A DNA stretch of 64,000 nucleotides from Desulfovibrio sp. (GTDB taxonomy: Bacteria > Desulfobacterota > Desulfovibrionia > Desulfovibrionales > Desulfovibrionaceae), in the NCBI GenBank assembly GCA_031288535.1, contig JAITRF010000077.1, positions 23,857-87,856 of the forward strand, read 5' to 3'. This document shows, one piece after another, positions 19,460 to 27,940 of the stretch. The notes under the pieces are model-generated. The model was not told where the DNA came from, ran no database searches, and worked only from the letters and a program-made list of their open reading frames with translations. A program made the position numbers and the translations under genes. Numbering within the stretch: position 1 is the stretch's first letter; each line of letters starts with the position of its first letter.

Positions 19460-19587
19460 TCCTTTTCCTCCAGGCGGCTTATGCGTCCGGATAAAAGGGT
19501 CTGCCTGCGCGCCAGCAGGCAGAGATAGAGGCCCAGTCCTATCCAGACGACAAGGCCCGCACACATGATCCATTGATAACTATCCAT
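19456..19587 (-). CDS. ccmD: CcmD, small heme-exporter subunit
   Basis: A 43-residue ORF. The start is the ATG at 19587 (MDSYQWIMCAGLVVWIG) and the stop at 19456 overlaps the next gene by four bases. It has one membrane segment (about 8-26) followed by a basic tail (ARRQTLLSGRI), the standard CcmD layout. CcmD stabilises CcmE release from the CcmC heme-handling complex. It lies 15 bases after ccmC. Confidence 0.85.
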   Translation of the reverse strand: MDSYQWIMCAGLVVWIGLGLYLCLLARRQTLLSGRISRLEEKE

Positions 19588-19602
19588 ATAGGTCTCGAAT
19601 TG

Positions 19603-20301
19603 TTAATGCCCGCCGCCATAAAGTTTCCGGGCCAGCAAGGTTTCAAGACGGCGTTCGTCCAGAGCCGCTTGCACACGCAAGCCGATCAGGGCCGCCCACA
19701 AAATGGCGAAAGAGACGATGCATGCCGCGAGTGTCAGCTTCATTTCCGCTTCAAGACTGATTGAGGGCGGATGAACGTAGCTCCAGAGTCGGGCTGAGAG
19801 AAATACCAGGGGCACATCCAGAAAGGCGGCCACACCTATTACGGCGCAGATCTTCGCCTTGCGGCGCAAGGAGATGTCAAGGCCGCGCACGACGAGATAC
19901 CCGGAATATACAAAACACATCACCAGGGTGGTAGTCAGGCGGGCATCCCAAGTCCACCATACCCCCCAAGAGGCCTTGGCCCAGATGGATCCGGAAATTA
20001 TGGACAGGACCGCGAAAACCAGGCTTACTTCCGCGCAGGCCCCGGCGAGGTCGTCCCAGAAGTCTTTTTCAGTGCGTAGATAGACGAGGCTGGCGGCAAA
20101 GGTCAGGAAGAATCCGCCCAGCGCCCACCAGGCCAAGGGCATATGCAGGTAAAAAATTTTCTGGGGCAGGCCGAGGGTGCTTTCTTTGGGCGCATAAACA
20201 AAGATCAGCGCCCAACTGACGGCGAGGGCGAGTCCCCCGGCCAGGGCCAGGGGCGGGATGAAGGAAAAATTCTTGGGCTTTACGTGGAGCCTTGTCCGCA
20301 T
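19603..20301 (-). CDS. ccmC: Heme-handling protein CcmC
   Basis: 232 residues with six predicted membrane segments. The tryptophan-rich heme-binding WWD motif is present (WGVWWTWDARLTTTLVM), with the flanking periplasmic histidines (FYLHMPLAWWALGG and WSYVHPP). CcmC loads heme onto CcmE in system I cytochrome c maturation, which this organism would need for NrfHA and other multiheme cytochromes. ccmA, ccmB, ccmE and ccmF are not adjacent; upstream is a U32 peptidase gene instead. Confidence 0.94.
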   Translation of the reverse strand: MRTRLHVKPKNFSFIPPLALAGGLALAVSWALIFVYAPKESTLGLPQKIFYLHMPLAWWALGGFFLTFAASLVYLRTEKDFWDDLAGACAEVSLVFAVLSIISGSIWAKASWGVWWTWDARLTTTLVMCFVYSGYLVVRGLDISLRRKAKICAVIGVAAFLDVPLVFLSARLWSYVHPPSISLEAEMKLTLAACIVSFAILWAALIGLRVQAALDERRLETLLARKLYGGGH

Positions 20302-20511
20302 CTGTCGTCCATCCTATTCAATGTCAACCCTCTCTAATTTTTTCGCAAAATATCAGGTTCTGGCCGGAACGCAATTCCGGGGCGCAGGCCTGGAGGATTT
20401 TTTCTTCAACAAAAAAATTTTACTGCGCTGGCTGCGGCAATGCCGATTCGAAAGCCGCCGCAACACGGCAGGATGCCTGGCTTGCGGTGCTGGACCACTT
20501 GCCCGGCCGAG

Positions 20512-22521
20512 TCAGAGCAAGCCTGTATCCCAGTTGAAGTTGCCCGGTCGGGGGCGGTTGCCCGGGTTTTGCGGCGCGCGCTCCTCTATATGGATGAAAG
20601 CCAGGTAGCCGGCTTCTTCCAGCAAGCTTCTCCTGGCGGACAGGTCCAAAGGCCAGACCGGGTATATCCAGGCGTTTTCCCCGTAGCGGCGCAGGAAAAA
20701 CTCTTCGCCGCCGGGGCTTGAGAAGGCAAGGCCGGTCCGGACGTTTTCGGTTTTTCGCCTGCTGATGCCCACTGGCCAGAGGCCGGAGAGCACGATTCCC
20801 AAGGGAAGAGGGCTTTGTTTCGGAAGAGACAGCAGGTCGTCCCGACCCAGCTCCGGGCTTGCGATTGCGGAGGAAAAGCCCAGTTTCCGCATGGCTTCGA
20901 GGGCGTAAGCATTGGCCAGGTTACAGAAGGGTCCGGCGCAGAGATCCAGGTTTTCGGGTTTGGAAAAGAAGGCGATTTGCCAGGGGCTGTTGCAGACAAT
21001 GCGTTTGCCGCCGTCCCGGATCAGGGCGTTGAGCATCCGCTGCCATTGCTTTTCCTCGTCCGGCCAGACCACCGGCGGCAGCCACCAGGAGATGCGGGAA
21101 TAAAGGGTGCGGGAGACGGCGCGCAAGGCTTTTTGCGAGAGCCACAAGCCCTGAAGCGCGCCCGCTTCCCGGCCTTGTTTCCCTCTGCGCCCGTCGGGCA
21201 GGGAGGAGCACAGAAAGATATCTACTTTGCGGGCTTTGCCGCCGAAAGGTCGGGGTTTTGGGGGCGCGCATGGCGTCTCTGCATTTTCCGGGCGGATTTT
21301 GCCCAGCTTGCGTTGCCATTGCGCTATACCCGCTTCAGCCTCGGGCGTGCGACGATCTATGAGCAGGACGGGAACGCCGGCTTTAGGACGCTTGTTTTTC
21401 GGCAGGCGCAGGACGAGAGCCAGACCCTGCGCGGCCGGGACGTTCAGGGCTATCGTACAGTGCCAGGGTTCGTCCTCGCGGCCTATGCGCAAGTAGTCCC
21501 CGGGCAAAAGGGGCAGGCGGGGCAGCAACTCGCAGGCGCCCTCACTGTTTATGCGGATTTTGCCGCATATAAGCCCGGAGCCTCCTTCCCGCTCCTCCGA
21601 GGCCTCGGTCTGTTGCGCGTCCCTGTCTGTAAACAGGGCGCGCGAGCTGGCGCGTCCGAGGGCCGTATTGATGAGACGCAGGGCCTCTTTTCCTGCTTCC
21701 GGTTTGTCCGCTTCATCGCGTAGTAGCCTGTAAGCCTTGGTCACATGATAGACGTAGTGCGGACCCTTTTTTCTGCCTTCGATTTTCCAGGCCCGGATGC
21801 GCGACAGAGGCAAAAGCCCGCGCGTCAGGACATCTAAGGAAAGATCCAGGCTTGAGAAGAAACGCCCCCGGCGTCCGCTTTGGGCATACATGCGGCGGCA
21901 GGGCTGTACGCAACGTCCGCGCAGCCCGCTTTTGCCGCCCATGTAGCTGGACCACCAGCAACGGCCGGATACGCAAAAGCAAAGGGCGCCGTGCACGAAA
22001 ACTTCCAGGTCCAGACCTTCCGGGCAGTCGGCGTCAAGTGTTTGCAGTTCGGGAAAAGTCAACTCGCGCGGCAGGATAACCCTGTCCGCGCCCAAGGTCT
22101 TCGCAGCCGCGAAGGCGGTCCGGTGCGTGGCGTTGCCCAGGGTGGAGAGGTGCAACTCGCCGGCAAACCCGGCATTTTTGGCCAGGACTGGCAGGGAAGG
22201 GTCCTGGAAGATCAGGGCGTCCGGAGCTGACCCGCCGCACAGGCGCCGGATCAGGCTGAACACCTTGGGCGGTTCTGCCGGCTTGACCATGGTGTTTAAG
22301 GCCACATATACGCGTCTGCCTTGGGAATGTGCCGTGTCCAGCAGGGAGAGCAGGGCGGAACTGGAAAAGTTTTCCGCCTCCATGCGCGCTGAAAAGTGTT
22401 TGAGGCCGAGATAGACGGCATCCGCGCCGGCGGCGAAGGCGGCGAGGGCGGAGCGCAGGTCCCCTGCCGGGGCGAGTATCTCCGGGCCCCGGGTTGTTGC
22501 GATCAAAATATTGTCTGACAT
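20512..22521 (-). CDS. U32 family peptidase-like protein (RlhA/YhbU-type)
   Basis: 669 residues. The N-terminal domain is the U32 signature region (PEILAPAGDLRSALAAFAAG, ADAVYLGLKHFSAR). The family Cys cluster is seen in HGALCFCVSGRCWWSSYMGG and GRCVQPCRRMY, where cysteines bind an iron-sulfur cluster in prephenate-dependent RNA hydroxylases of this family. The C-terminal half is a less conserved extension. Members such as RlhA, TrhP and UbiU/V are RNA or quinone hydroxylation factors rather than proteases, so RNA hydroxylation is the most likely role. The exact substrate cannot be read from sequence. Confidence 0.85.
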   Translation of the reverse strand: MSDNILIATTRGPEILAPAGDLRSALAAFAAGADAVYLGLKHFSARMEAENFSSSALLSLLDTAHSQGRRVYVALNTMVKPAEPPKVFSLIRRLCGGSAPDALIFQDPSLPVLAKNAGFAGELHLSTLGNATHRTAFAAAKTLGADRVILPRELTFPELQTLDADCPEGLDLEVFVHGALCFCVSGRCWWSSYMGGKSGLRGRCVQPCRRMYAQSGRRGRFFSSLDLSLDVLTRGLLPLSRIRAWKIEGRKKGPHYVYHVTKAYRLLRDEADKPEAGKEALRLINTALGRASSRALFTDRDAQQTEASEEREGGSGLICGKIRINSEGACELLPRLPLLPGDYLRIGREDEPWHCTIALNVPAAQGLALVLRLPKNKRPKAGVPVLLIDRRTPEAEAGIAQWQRKLGKIRPENAETPCAPPKPRPFGGKARKVDIFLCSSLPDGRRGKQGREAGALQGLWLSQKALRAVSRTLYSRISWWLPPVVWPDEEKQWQRMLNALIRDGGKRIVCNSPWQIAFFSKPENLDLCAGPFCNLANAYALEAMRKLGFSSAIASPELGRDDLLSLPKQSPLPLGIVLSGLWPVGISRRKTENVRTGLAFSSPGGEEFFLRRYGENAWIYPVWPLDLSARRSLLEEAGYLAFIHIEERAPQNPGNRPRPGNFNWDTGLL

Positions 22522-22548
22522 CAGGACGACAGAATTTTTTCTGAACGG

Positions 22549-23259
22549 TTATGTAAACGCGGCCTTCCGCGTTGACGTTTCACAGTACAATTCAAAGTGG
22601 TTTTTCCGGTAATACAACAGGCCCTCCGCTTTCAGCCGGGAGAGTTCGGCGGACATCGCGCTTCGCTCGACTGAGAGGAAGTCCGCCAATTCCTGCCTGT
22701 TGAAAGGTATGTCAAATTTGTTCGCGCCGGAGCGGACCGCCTGTTCGGAGAGATAAGAGAGCAGCTTTTCGCGGGTGTTGCGTTGCGTAAGGTGCTGCAG
22801 TTTGGAGATCAGCGAGATGTTTTTGCCCGCGATTACCCGCAGCATGTTCTCTATCAGGCGGGTGTGGAACCCGCAAGCGCTGGAGCAGGTCAGCAAGATG
22901 CGCCGGTAGTCCAGCAGCAGTATCTCGCATTCCTCGTTCGCGACGACGCTGACTGGAAGAGTCCGGGATTCGGCATTACAGGGTCGGGCGGCGCAGGAAA
23001 ACGCCTCCGCGAACAGCTCTCCGCTTCCGGCGCGGGTGATGATGCTGCGGTTGCCCCAGTAGTCTTCCCGGATTATGTCGACGTTGCCGGACACTACCAC
23101 TCCCACGGCGGCGGCGTCATCGTTTTCGACATAGACGTATTCACCCTTGGCGAAGGATTTTTTCCGCGGCGACAGGCAGACGAACATTGCGTCAAGTTCG
23201 TCCGCGTCGATTCCCGCAAACAACGGACAAGACTTCAAAACCGATGGACAATTTTTCAA
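22549..23259 (-). CDS. Crp/Fnr family transcription regulator
   Basis: 236 residues. The N-terminal cyclic-nucleotide-type sensor domain (about 12-130) contains KGEYVYVENDDAAAVGVVVS. A long dimer helix follows, then a C-terminal winged helix (NRQELADFLSVERSAMSAEL, recognition helix about 185-205). The only start available is a TTG at 23259 after GGGGAAA. Several cysteines occur (CPSVLKSCPLF; CSSACGF), so a redox or heme/NO sensor is possible. It is divergent from a two-cluster ferredoxin gene, a layout often seen for Fnr-like regulators of nitrosative stress or hcp. The target is inferred to include that gene. Confidence 0.88.
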   Translation of the reverse strand: MKNCPSVLKSCPLFAGIDADELDAMFVCLSPRKKSFAKGEYVYVENDDAAAVGVVVSGNVDIIREDYWGNRSIITRAGSGELFAEAFSCAARPCNAESRTLPVSVVANEECEILLLDYRRILLTCSSACGFHTRLIENMLRVIAGKNISLISKLQHLTQRNTREKLLSYLSEQAVRSGANKFDIPFNRQELADFLSVERSAMSAELSRLKAEGLLYYRKNHFELYCETSTRKAAFT

Positions 23260-23340
23260 GGTTTCCCCGATTCTGTTGGAAATACAACCGATTTTCCGCT
23301 TTTATCGTACTATTGTCAAAGCATAAAATCAAAGGGCAGG

Positions 23341-23363
23341 GCTGATGCATCTTATTGCGTCAG
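23341..23363. repeat. Short hairpin repeat, copy 1
   Basis: GCTGATGCATCTTATTGCGTCAG differs from 54059-54081 at two positions. Both form a small TGACGCA/TGCGTCA-type hairpin. It lies between the divergent Crp/Fnr and ferredoxin genes, so it could be an operator as well as a repeat. Confidence 0.45.
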
Positions 23364-23517
23364 TCTTTCGGCGATGCGCAAGCATCACCCGGCCGCAGGC
23401 TTCGTATGGAGCAAGGTGGCTTTGCCGCCGTGAATCTCAAAGACATATATCATAATATGCTGGGTGAACAATATAAAATTTCAGATGCTTCAGCACTGAA
23501 GCAAAGGAGAAATTGCC

Positions 23518-24132
23518 GTGACCAGAAGGATCATTAGCATCGACGAGAGCAGGTGCAACGGCTGCGGGCTGTGTGTGAAGGCCTGCCACGAAGGCGCGCT
23601 GGGAATCGTGCAGGGCAAGGCGCGGTTGTTGCGGGAGGACTACTGCGACGGGTTTGGCGACTGTCTGCCGGAATGTCCCGAAGGCGCGATTTTTTTCGAG
23701 GAGCGTGAGGCAAAACCATACGATGCGCAGGCGGTTGCGGCGATGTCAGGAGGAATGAACCACTCCGGCCCGCCATTTAAAAATTTTCCCATTCAGCTCA
23801 AGCTGGTGCAGTCGACCGCGCCGCGCTTTTTTGAGTGCGGTCTGCTGGTGGCAGCCGACTGCACGGCCTTTGTCTGCGATGACTTCAAACGCAGTTTATC
23901 GGCCGGCAAGGCGCTTGCGATCGGCTGCCCCAAACTGGATGCAACCGACTATTCCGGTAAGCTGGCGGAAATAATTCGCGCAAACGCGGTGAAATCGGTG
24001 ACGGTCGCAAAAATGGAGGTGCCGTGCTGCGGCGGTTTGGCGCGAATGGCTGAAATGGCGATTGCCGGATCAGGCGCTGACGTTTTGCTTGAAGTGATCA
24101 CCGTAACAGTCGAAGGTAAACTACAATCGTAA
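23518..24132 (+). CDS. 4Fe-4S ferredoxin-domain protein
   Basis: 204 residues from a GTG at 23518 preceded by AAAGGAG. Two cluster motifs lie in residues 10-60: CNGCGLCVKACHEGAL and the second set CDGFGDCLPECPEGAI. The C-terminal part has no cluster but contains conserved Cys positions (DCTAFVCDDF, GCPKLD, VPCCGGLARM), typical of a family found next to Hcp and Fnr-like regulators. It is likely a redox partner under the divergent regulator. The electron donor and acceptor are unknown. Confidence 0.85.
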   Translation: MTRRIISIDESRCNGCGLCVKACHEGALGIVQGKARLLREDYCDGFGDCLPECPEGAIFFEEREAKPYDAQAVAAMSGGMNHSGPPFKNFPIQLKLVQSTAPRFFECGLLVAADCTAFVCDDFKRSLSAGKALAIGCPKLDATDYSGKLAEIIRANAVKSVTVAKMEVPCCGGLARMAEMAIAGSGADVLLEVITVTVEGKLQS

Positions 24133-24435
24133 AATACAGCCGATTTGTATGCCGCCAGAGTAGTTCAATTTCCAGATGCAGATTGCCGCATCCAAGCCTG
24201 TTTGAATGCAACTTGATATAAGATCAACTCTCCGGAGACGATCGGGAAACAATTCAGAACAATCGAATGAGTTCTACAATATATTGAAATTACAGAAGAA
24301 AATTTTACACCGACAAGTCGCGGTAAACAATTTCAGCAAGTTATAGTTGCTCACTCGATTGCCCCGGGAAAGAATTGCCCCTTTATTGACAAGCGGCGTG
24401 CTATCCGTGATTATGGCCCAAGCGGAGACAGGCAT
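24133..24435. other. AT-rich intergenic region before the metallo-hydrolase gene
   Basis: 303 bases. Bases 24194-24219 (AAGCCTGTTTGAATGCAACT) match the tail of repeat X. Bases 24220-24380 are AT-rich without recognised features. A promoter candidate sits at 24386-24414. Confidence 0.5.
24386..24414 (+). promoter_or_regulatory. Sigma-70-like promoter upstream of the MBL-fold gene
   Basis: TTGACA (24386-24391), a 17-base spacer and GATTAT (24409-24414, 4 of 6 matches to TATAAT). It lies 21 bases before the ATG, so the leader would be very short. Confidence 0.55.
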
Positions 24436-25122
24436 ATGAAGATCGCCGAAGATATTTATTTTTATGAAGAGACTTCAGCGGGTACGGGTTTCAGCGCCAA
24501 CGCCATTGTGATTGACGGCGACCCCAAGCTCATCATCGACCCCGGTTCTAAGGGGCATCTGCCGCTTCTTGTCAAACGCATGGCAGCCGACGGTCTGGAT
24601 GTGTCCGCCCGGGATCTGGCTTTTTTTACGCACAGTCATCCCGATCACCTGGGGGCTGGGCGGGCTTTGGCGGATGAATTTAAGGTGTGTTTGGCCATGC
24701 ACAGGCTGGAAATCGATTTTCTCCGGGGCGGAGGATTGTCTTTCTGGGGGAGTTTTCCCTTTTCCGAAAAGGAATTCATGGTGCTGGAGCAAGGAGAATT
24801 TTCTTTCGGCAGCCACGATTTTTATCTCCACCACACTCCGGGGCACAGTCCCGGAAGCCTTACCCTGCACTGGCCGGGAGCGAAATTGCTGGTTACCGGC
24901 GACGTGTATTTTTCCGGCACCTTTGGGGCGACAAACCTGCCGGGCGGAGACGAACGGGATATGTTCCGGACTCTGGAACGTTTGGAGGCGCTTACGGATG
25001 TGGATCTGGCGCTTTGCGGTCATGGCCCGGCTGTTGTCGGGCGGGGGGCAGTTCGGGAAAATTACCGGCTGCTCGCGCGCGAAGTGTCCATGAAGAAGGC
25101 CGGCACCTGGACCGGCTCATGA
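24436..25122 (+). CDS. Metallo-beta-lactamase-fold hydrolase
   Basis: 228 residues. The zinc-binding motif is THSHPDHLGAG (near residue 63), with the later ligands in HHTPGHSPGS and GDVYFSGTFG and a C-terminal CGHGP. This is the glyoxalase II-like set of a binuclear metal site. The substrate may be a thioester or nucleotide. It is followed 94 bases later by pyrK on the same strand, possibly co-transcribed. Confidence 0.85.
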   Translation: MKIAEDIYFYEETSAGTGFSANAIVIDGDPKLIIDPGSKGHLPLLVKRMAADGLDVSARDLAFFTHSHPDHLGAGRALADEFKVCLAMHRLEIDFLRGGGLSFWGSFPFSEKEFMVLEQGEFSFGSHDFYLHHTPGHSPGSLTLHWPGAKLLVTGDVYFSGTFGATNLPGGDERDMFRTLERLEALTDVDLALCGHGPAVVGRGAVRENYRLLAREVSMKKAGTWTGS

Positions 25123-25215
25123 ACGCGCCGTCCCGGACCCGGCGTGTTGCCGCGACTGCGGGATAATCCTGACCTTTTGCGCGATGGGAGGAAGCCTGAT
25201 TGCGCAAAAAAAAAC

Positions 25216-26118
25216 ATGAACACAGCAAGCATGACCATGTGTGGCGCTTCGCCGGCGCAGACTGACACCGGCCTGGTTCCGAGCGATGGCGCCTTGGTCC
25301 GGCTGAAGGTTTTGGACATCGCCGAACTCGGGCGGGGCGGTCCGGATTTGTTTGTCCTGCGCCTGTCACCGCCCGGATGGGAAACCCCCTTGCCCGGACG
25401 CTTCCTCATGTTGCGTGCGGCCGCTACGGGCAGGGAATATCTCTGCGCTCGCCCCTTTTCGATCTGCCGGATAAATGACGAGGCCCTGGTCGTGTTTTTT
25501 CAGGTGCGGGGCAAGGCGACACGCGATTTCGCGGCGCTAAAACCCGGCGATCCGGTGGATGTATGGGGACCGCTCGGCAATTCCCTGCCTGTTGATTCGT
25601 GCCGTCCGGTGCTCGCCCTGGCCGGAGGCATGGGTATCGCGCCCTTTGTCAATTATGTGGATCAGCACCCGGCGCCTGGCAACATAAGCCTGGAATTCGG
25701 CCATCGTCTCCCCTTGGAATGTTATCCGTTGCGCTATATTGAGGGTAAATGCCGTATAAGGACCCACCATGAAAAAAACGACGGAGATCGTGCCGTTTTC
25801 AGCGCGCTAGTTGAAGAACGCATCCGGGAGTTTGCCTTGTCCGGAATAATTCTGGCCTGTGGTCCCGGCGCGTTTTTGCGTTTGGTCCGCGAGCTTGCTC
25901 TCAAGTACCGGGCCGAGGCCTGGCTGAGCCTTGAAACGCGCATGGCCTGCGGGATCGGGGCCTGCCTGGGCTGCGCGGTAAAAGCTCTTTTGCCCGCGGA
26001 GGCTTTTGCCGCGCCTGCGCAGGTCCTTGCTGCCCCCCCCTCCAGAGGAGACCGGGAGCATTTTGTTCAGACTTGTCTCTGTGGTCCGAATTTCCGCGCG
26101 GACAGGGTGTTGTTGTGA
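25216..26118 (+). CDS. pyrK: Dihydroorotate dehydrogenase B, electron-transfer subunit
   Basis: 300 residues from the ATG at 25216; the frame opens earlier but homology starts here. The FAD-binding domain has CARPFSICRI (RxYS-like) and the NAD-binding region has LALAGGMGIAPFVNY. The C-terminal 2Fe-2S motif is CGIGACLGCAVK, with a last Cys near QTCLCG. It passes electrons from PyrD flavin to NAD. It overlaps pyrD by four bases. Confidence 0.93.
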   Translation: MNTASMTMCGASPAQTDTGLVPSDGALVRLKVLDIAELGRGGPDLFVLRLSPPGWETPLPGRFLMLRAAATGREYLCARPFSICRINDEALVVFFQVRGKATRDFAALKPGDPVDVWGPLGNSLPVDSCRPVLALAGGMGIAPFVNYVDQHPAPGNISLEFGHRLPLECYPLRYIEGKCRIRTHHEKNDGDRAVFSALVEERIREFALSGIILACGPGAFLRLVRELALKYRAEAWLSLETRMACGIGACLGCAVKALLPAEAFAAPAQVLAAPPSRGDREHFVQTCLCGPNFRADRVLL

Positions 26119-27074
26119 GCGCGGGCGGCAGGGAAAACGCAAAGCTCGGGGTCTGTCTGAAAGGCGCGAGAGCTTCGCTTGCCCTCAACAATCCCGTGCT
26201 TACGGCTTCCGGCACCTTCGGCTACGGCCTGGAATTTTCCCCCTACGGCGATTTGCGCAAACTTGGAGGCATTGTCGTCAAAGGTCTTTCCCTGGAGCCG
26301 CGTGAGGGAAACCCCATGCCGCGCATTGCCGAAACCCCGTGCGGCCTGTTGAATTCCGTGGGCTTGCAGAACTGCGGGGCGGAGATTTTTCTCAGGGACA
26401 AGCTGCCTTTGCTGCCAGTGGAAGTTCTGCCGGTCATAGTCAACCTCTATGCGGCCGCAACTGATGAATTTGCCGTACTGGCCGGACTTTTTTCCGGGGA
26501 ACACGGCATTGCCGCGCTTGAAGTGAATATTTCCTGTCCCAATGTGCGGGAAGGAGGGCTGCTTTTCGGACAGGACCCGCGCATGGCTGCGGAGGTGACG
26601 GCCGCCGTGCGTGCCCGTTGCCCGGATAAGCCGCTGATTGTGAAACTCACCCCCAACGTCACGGATATCGCTGTCATAGCCAAAGCCTGCGTGGAGGCTG
26701 GGGCGGACATACTTTCCTGCATCAATACGCTGAGCGGGATGGCGGTGGATTTGAACACGCGCAGTCCCTTGCTTGCCACAGTGACCGGCGGTCTTTCCGG
26801 CCCGGCCATAAAACCGGTGGCCCTGCGGTCGGTCTGGCAGGCCAGCCGGGCCGTGTCCGTTCCGGTCATCGGCGTAGGCGGCATCGGCAGCGCCGAGGAC
26901 GTGTTGGAATTTATCCTGGCCGGAGCGGGCGCCGTGCAGGTCGGCACGGCCTCTTTTTCCCGCCCTGATGCTGTTTTCAGGATAGTGGAAGATCTTCCGG
27001 CGGTTATGGAAAAATATGGGGTGGACGACCTGGAGGCTTTCCGAGGGTCTTTGCTGACGTGGCAGACGGATTGA
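26115..27074 (+). CDS. pyrD: Dihydroorotate dehydrogenase B, catalytic subunit
   Basis: 319 residues from a GTG at 26115 that overlaps the pyrK stop (GTGA). An FMN-binding TIM barrel oxidises dihydroorotate in pyrimidine synthesis. Class 1B traits seen are NPVLTASGTFGYG, NSVGLQN, the catalytic Cys in LEVNISCPNV, IVKLTPNVTD, and the phosphate-binding VIGVGGIGSAEDVLEF with GAGAVQVGTA. It works as a heterotetramer with PyrK. Confidence 0.96.
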   Translation: MSAGGRENAKLGVCLKGARASLALNNPVLTASGTFGYGLEFSPYGDLRKLGGIVVKGLSLEPREGNPMPRIAETPCGLLNSVGLQNCGAEIFLRDKLPLLPVEVLPVIVNLYAAATDEFAVLAGLFSGEHGIAALEVNISCPNVREGGLLFGQDPRMAAEVTAAVRARCPDKPLIVKLTPNVTDIAVIAKACVEAGADILSCINTLSGMAVDLNTRSPLLATVTGGLSGPAIKPVALRSVWQASRAVSVPVIGVGGIGSAEDVLEFILAGAGAVQVGTASFSRPDAVFRIVEDLPAVMEKYGVDDLEAFRGSLLTWQTD

Positions 27075-27242
27075 GAGCTAAAGATATTTTTTTCAGAATT
27101 TTTTAAAAAAAAAGCCAAATTTATGTTGACGCGGCATTGCGCTTAGGGCAAGTAACGCATAAATAAACGCGCGGTTCCGGCAGTTGGTTTGCAGGGTTTT
27201 TCGGCGCGGAGTTTCATTGTTTTTTCTGTGAGGTTTTATTGC

Positions 27243-27509
27243 ATGACTAAGTCTCTTTATGTGGGCAATCTGCCTTGGGCGGCTACGGAAGAGGAAATTC
27301 GCAACCTGTTTGCGGCGCATGGAAACGTGAGCTCTGTCAAGTTGATAAGTGACAGGGAAACCGGGCGCGCGCGAGGTTTCGGGTTTGTGGAAATGGATGC
27401 GGCGGACGCAACCACTGCCGTGGAAGCCTTGGACGGATCCAGCTTCGGGGGGCGTACCCTGCGCGTAAATGAAGCTCAGCCCAAGGCGCCGCGCCAACCA
27501 CGTTATTAA
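27243..27509 (+). CDS. RRM-type RNA-binding protein
   Basis: 88 residues made of one RNA recognition motif. RNP2 is LYVGNLPW (4-11) and RNP1 is RGFGFVEM (about 44-51), both with their aromatic residues. The C-terminal tail is short and basic (PKAPRQPRY). Bacterial RRM proteins of this kind bind single-stranded RNA and are often cold or stress induced. The ATG at 27243 follows GAGG. A strong intrinsic terminator follows. Confidence 0.93.
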   Translation: MTKSLYVGNLPWAATEEEIRNLFAAHGNVSSVKLISDRETGRARGFGFVEMDAADATTAVEALDGSSFGGRTLRVNEAQPKAPRQPRY

Positions 27510-27536
27510 AAATCAGTTCCCGGTTGAACTTTTCCG

Positions 27537-27564
27537 AAACCCCGGCTTGGCCGGGGTTTTTTTT
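27537..27564 (+). terminator. Intrinsic terminator after the RRM gene
   Basis: AAACCCCGGC/GCCGGGGTTT stem with a short TTG-containing loop, followed by eight T residues. It lies 28 bases after the RRM stop codon. Confidence 0.9.
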
Positions 27565-27650
27565 CGGCCGGGCGTCATGTCGTTCACGAGGCAAAGTACG
27601 CTTTGATCTGATTGGAATAGATGTGGTCTCCATATGACGGCGACTGAGAC

Positions 27651-27932
27651 TTATGCGCCGCCGAGCCTGATGTATGTGGGAAAATTGAGAAAAATTCCGC
27701 TGGTATAGGTGAGCAGCTTGTCCATAATCCAGGGGAAGCTGATGAGCAGGGCCAGGAACATGGCGATTATCTTGGGGATGAAGGCCAGGGTGGCCTCCTG
27801 GAGTTGCGTCGCCGCCTGAATGATGCTGACGATTAGTCCTACCCCCAGGCCGACTCCGAGCAGGGGCAGAGATATGAGCAGGGCCAGTTCAATGGACTGC
27901 CTTGCGAAACCTACAACAAATTCCTGGGTCAC
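27651..27932 (-). CDS. fliQ: Flagellar export apparatus protein FliQ
   Basis: 93 residues from a GTG at 27932 with TGAGG upstream; family members are about 89 residues. Two membrane helices are seen, with VTQEFVVGFARQSIELALLI and IVSIIQAATQLQEATLAFIP. FliQ is a core membrane component of the flagellar type III export gate with FliP and FliR. It follows fliP by 8 bases and is the last gene of the cluster; fliR does not follow. Confidence 0.94.
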   Translation of the reverse strand: MTQEFVVGFARQSIELALLISLPLLGVGLGVGLIVSIIQAATQLQEATLAFIPKIIAMFLALLISFPWIMDKLLTYTSGIFLNFPTYIRLGGA

Positions 27933-27940
27933 GGCGCGCC

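Noticed and set aside
20302..20511. Possible remnant of a ccm gene between ccmC and the U32 gene
   Set aside because: A short minus frame (TRPGKWSSTASQASCRVAAA) is open but matches nothing I recognise.
23260..23517. HcpR or FNR binding site upstream of the ferredoxin gene
   Set aside because: No clear TTGTGA-N4-TCACAA or TTGAT-N4-ATCAA palindrome; only half-site-like sequences.
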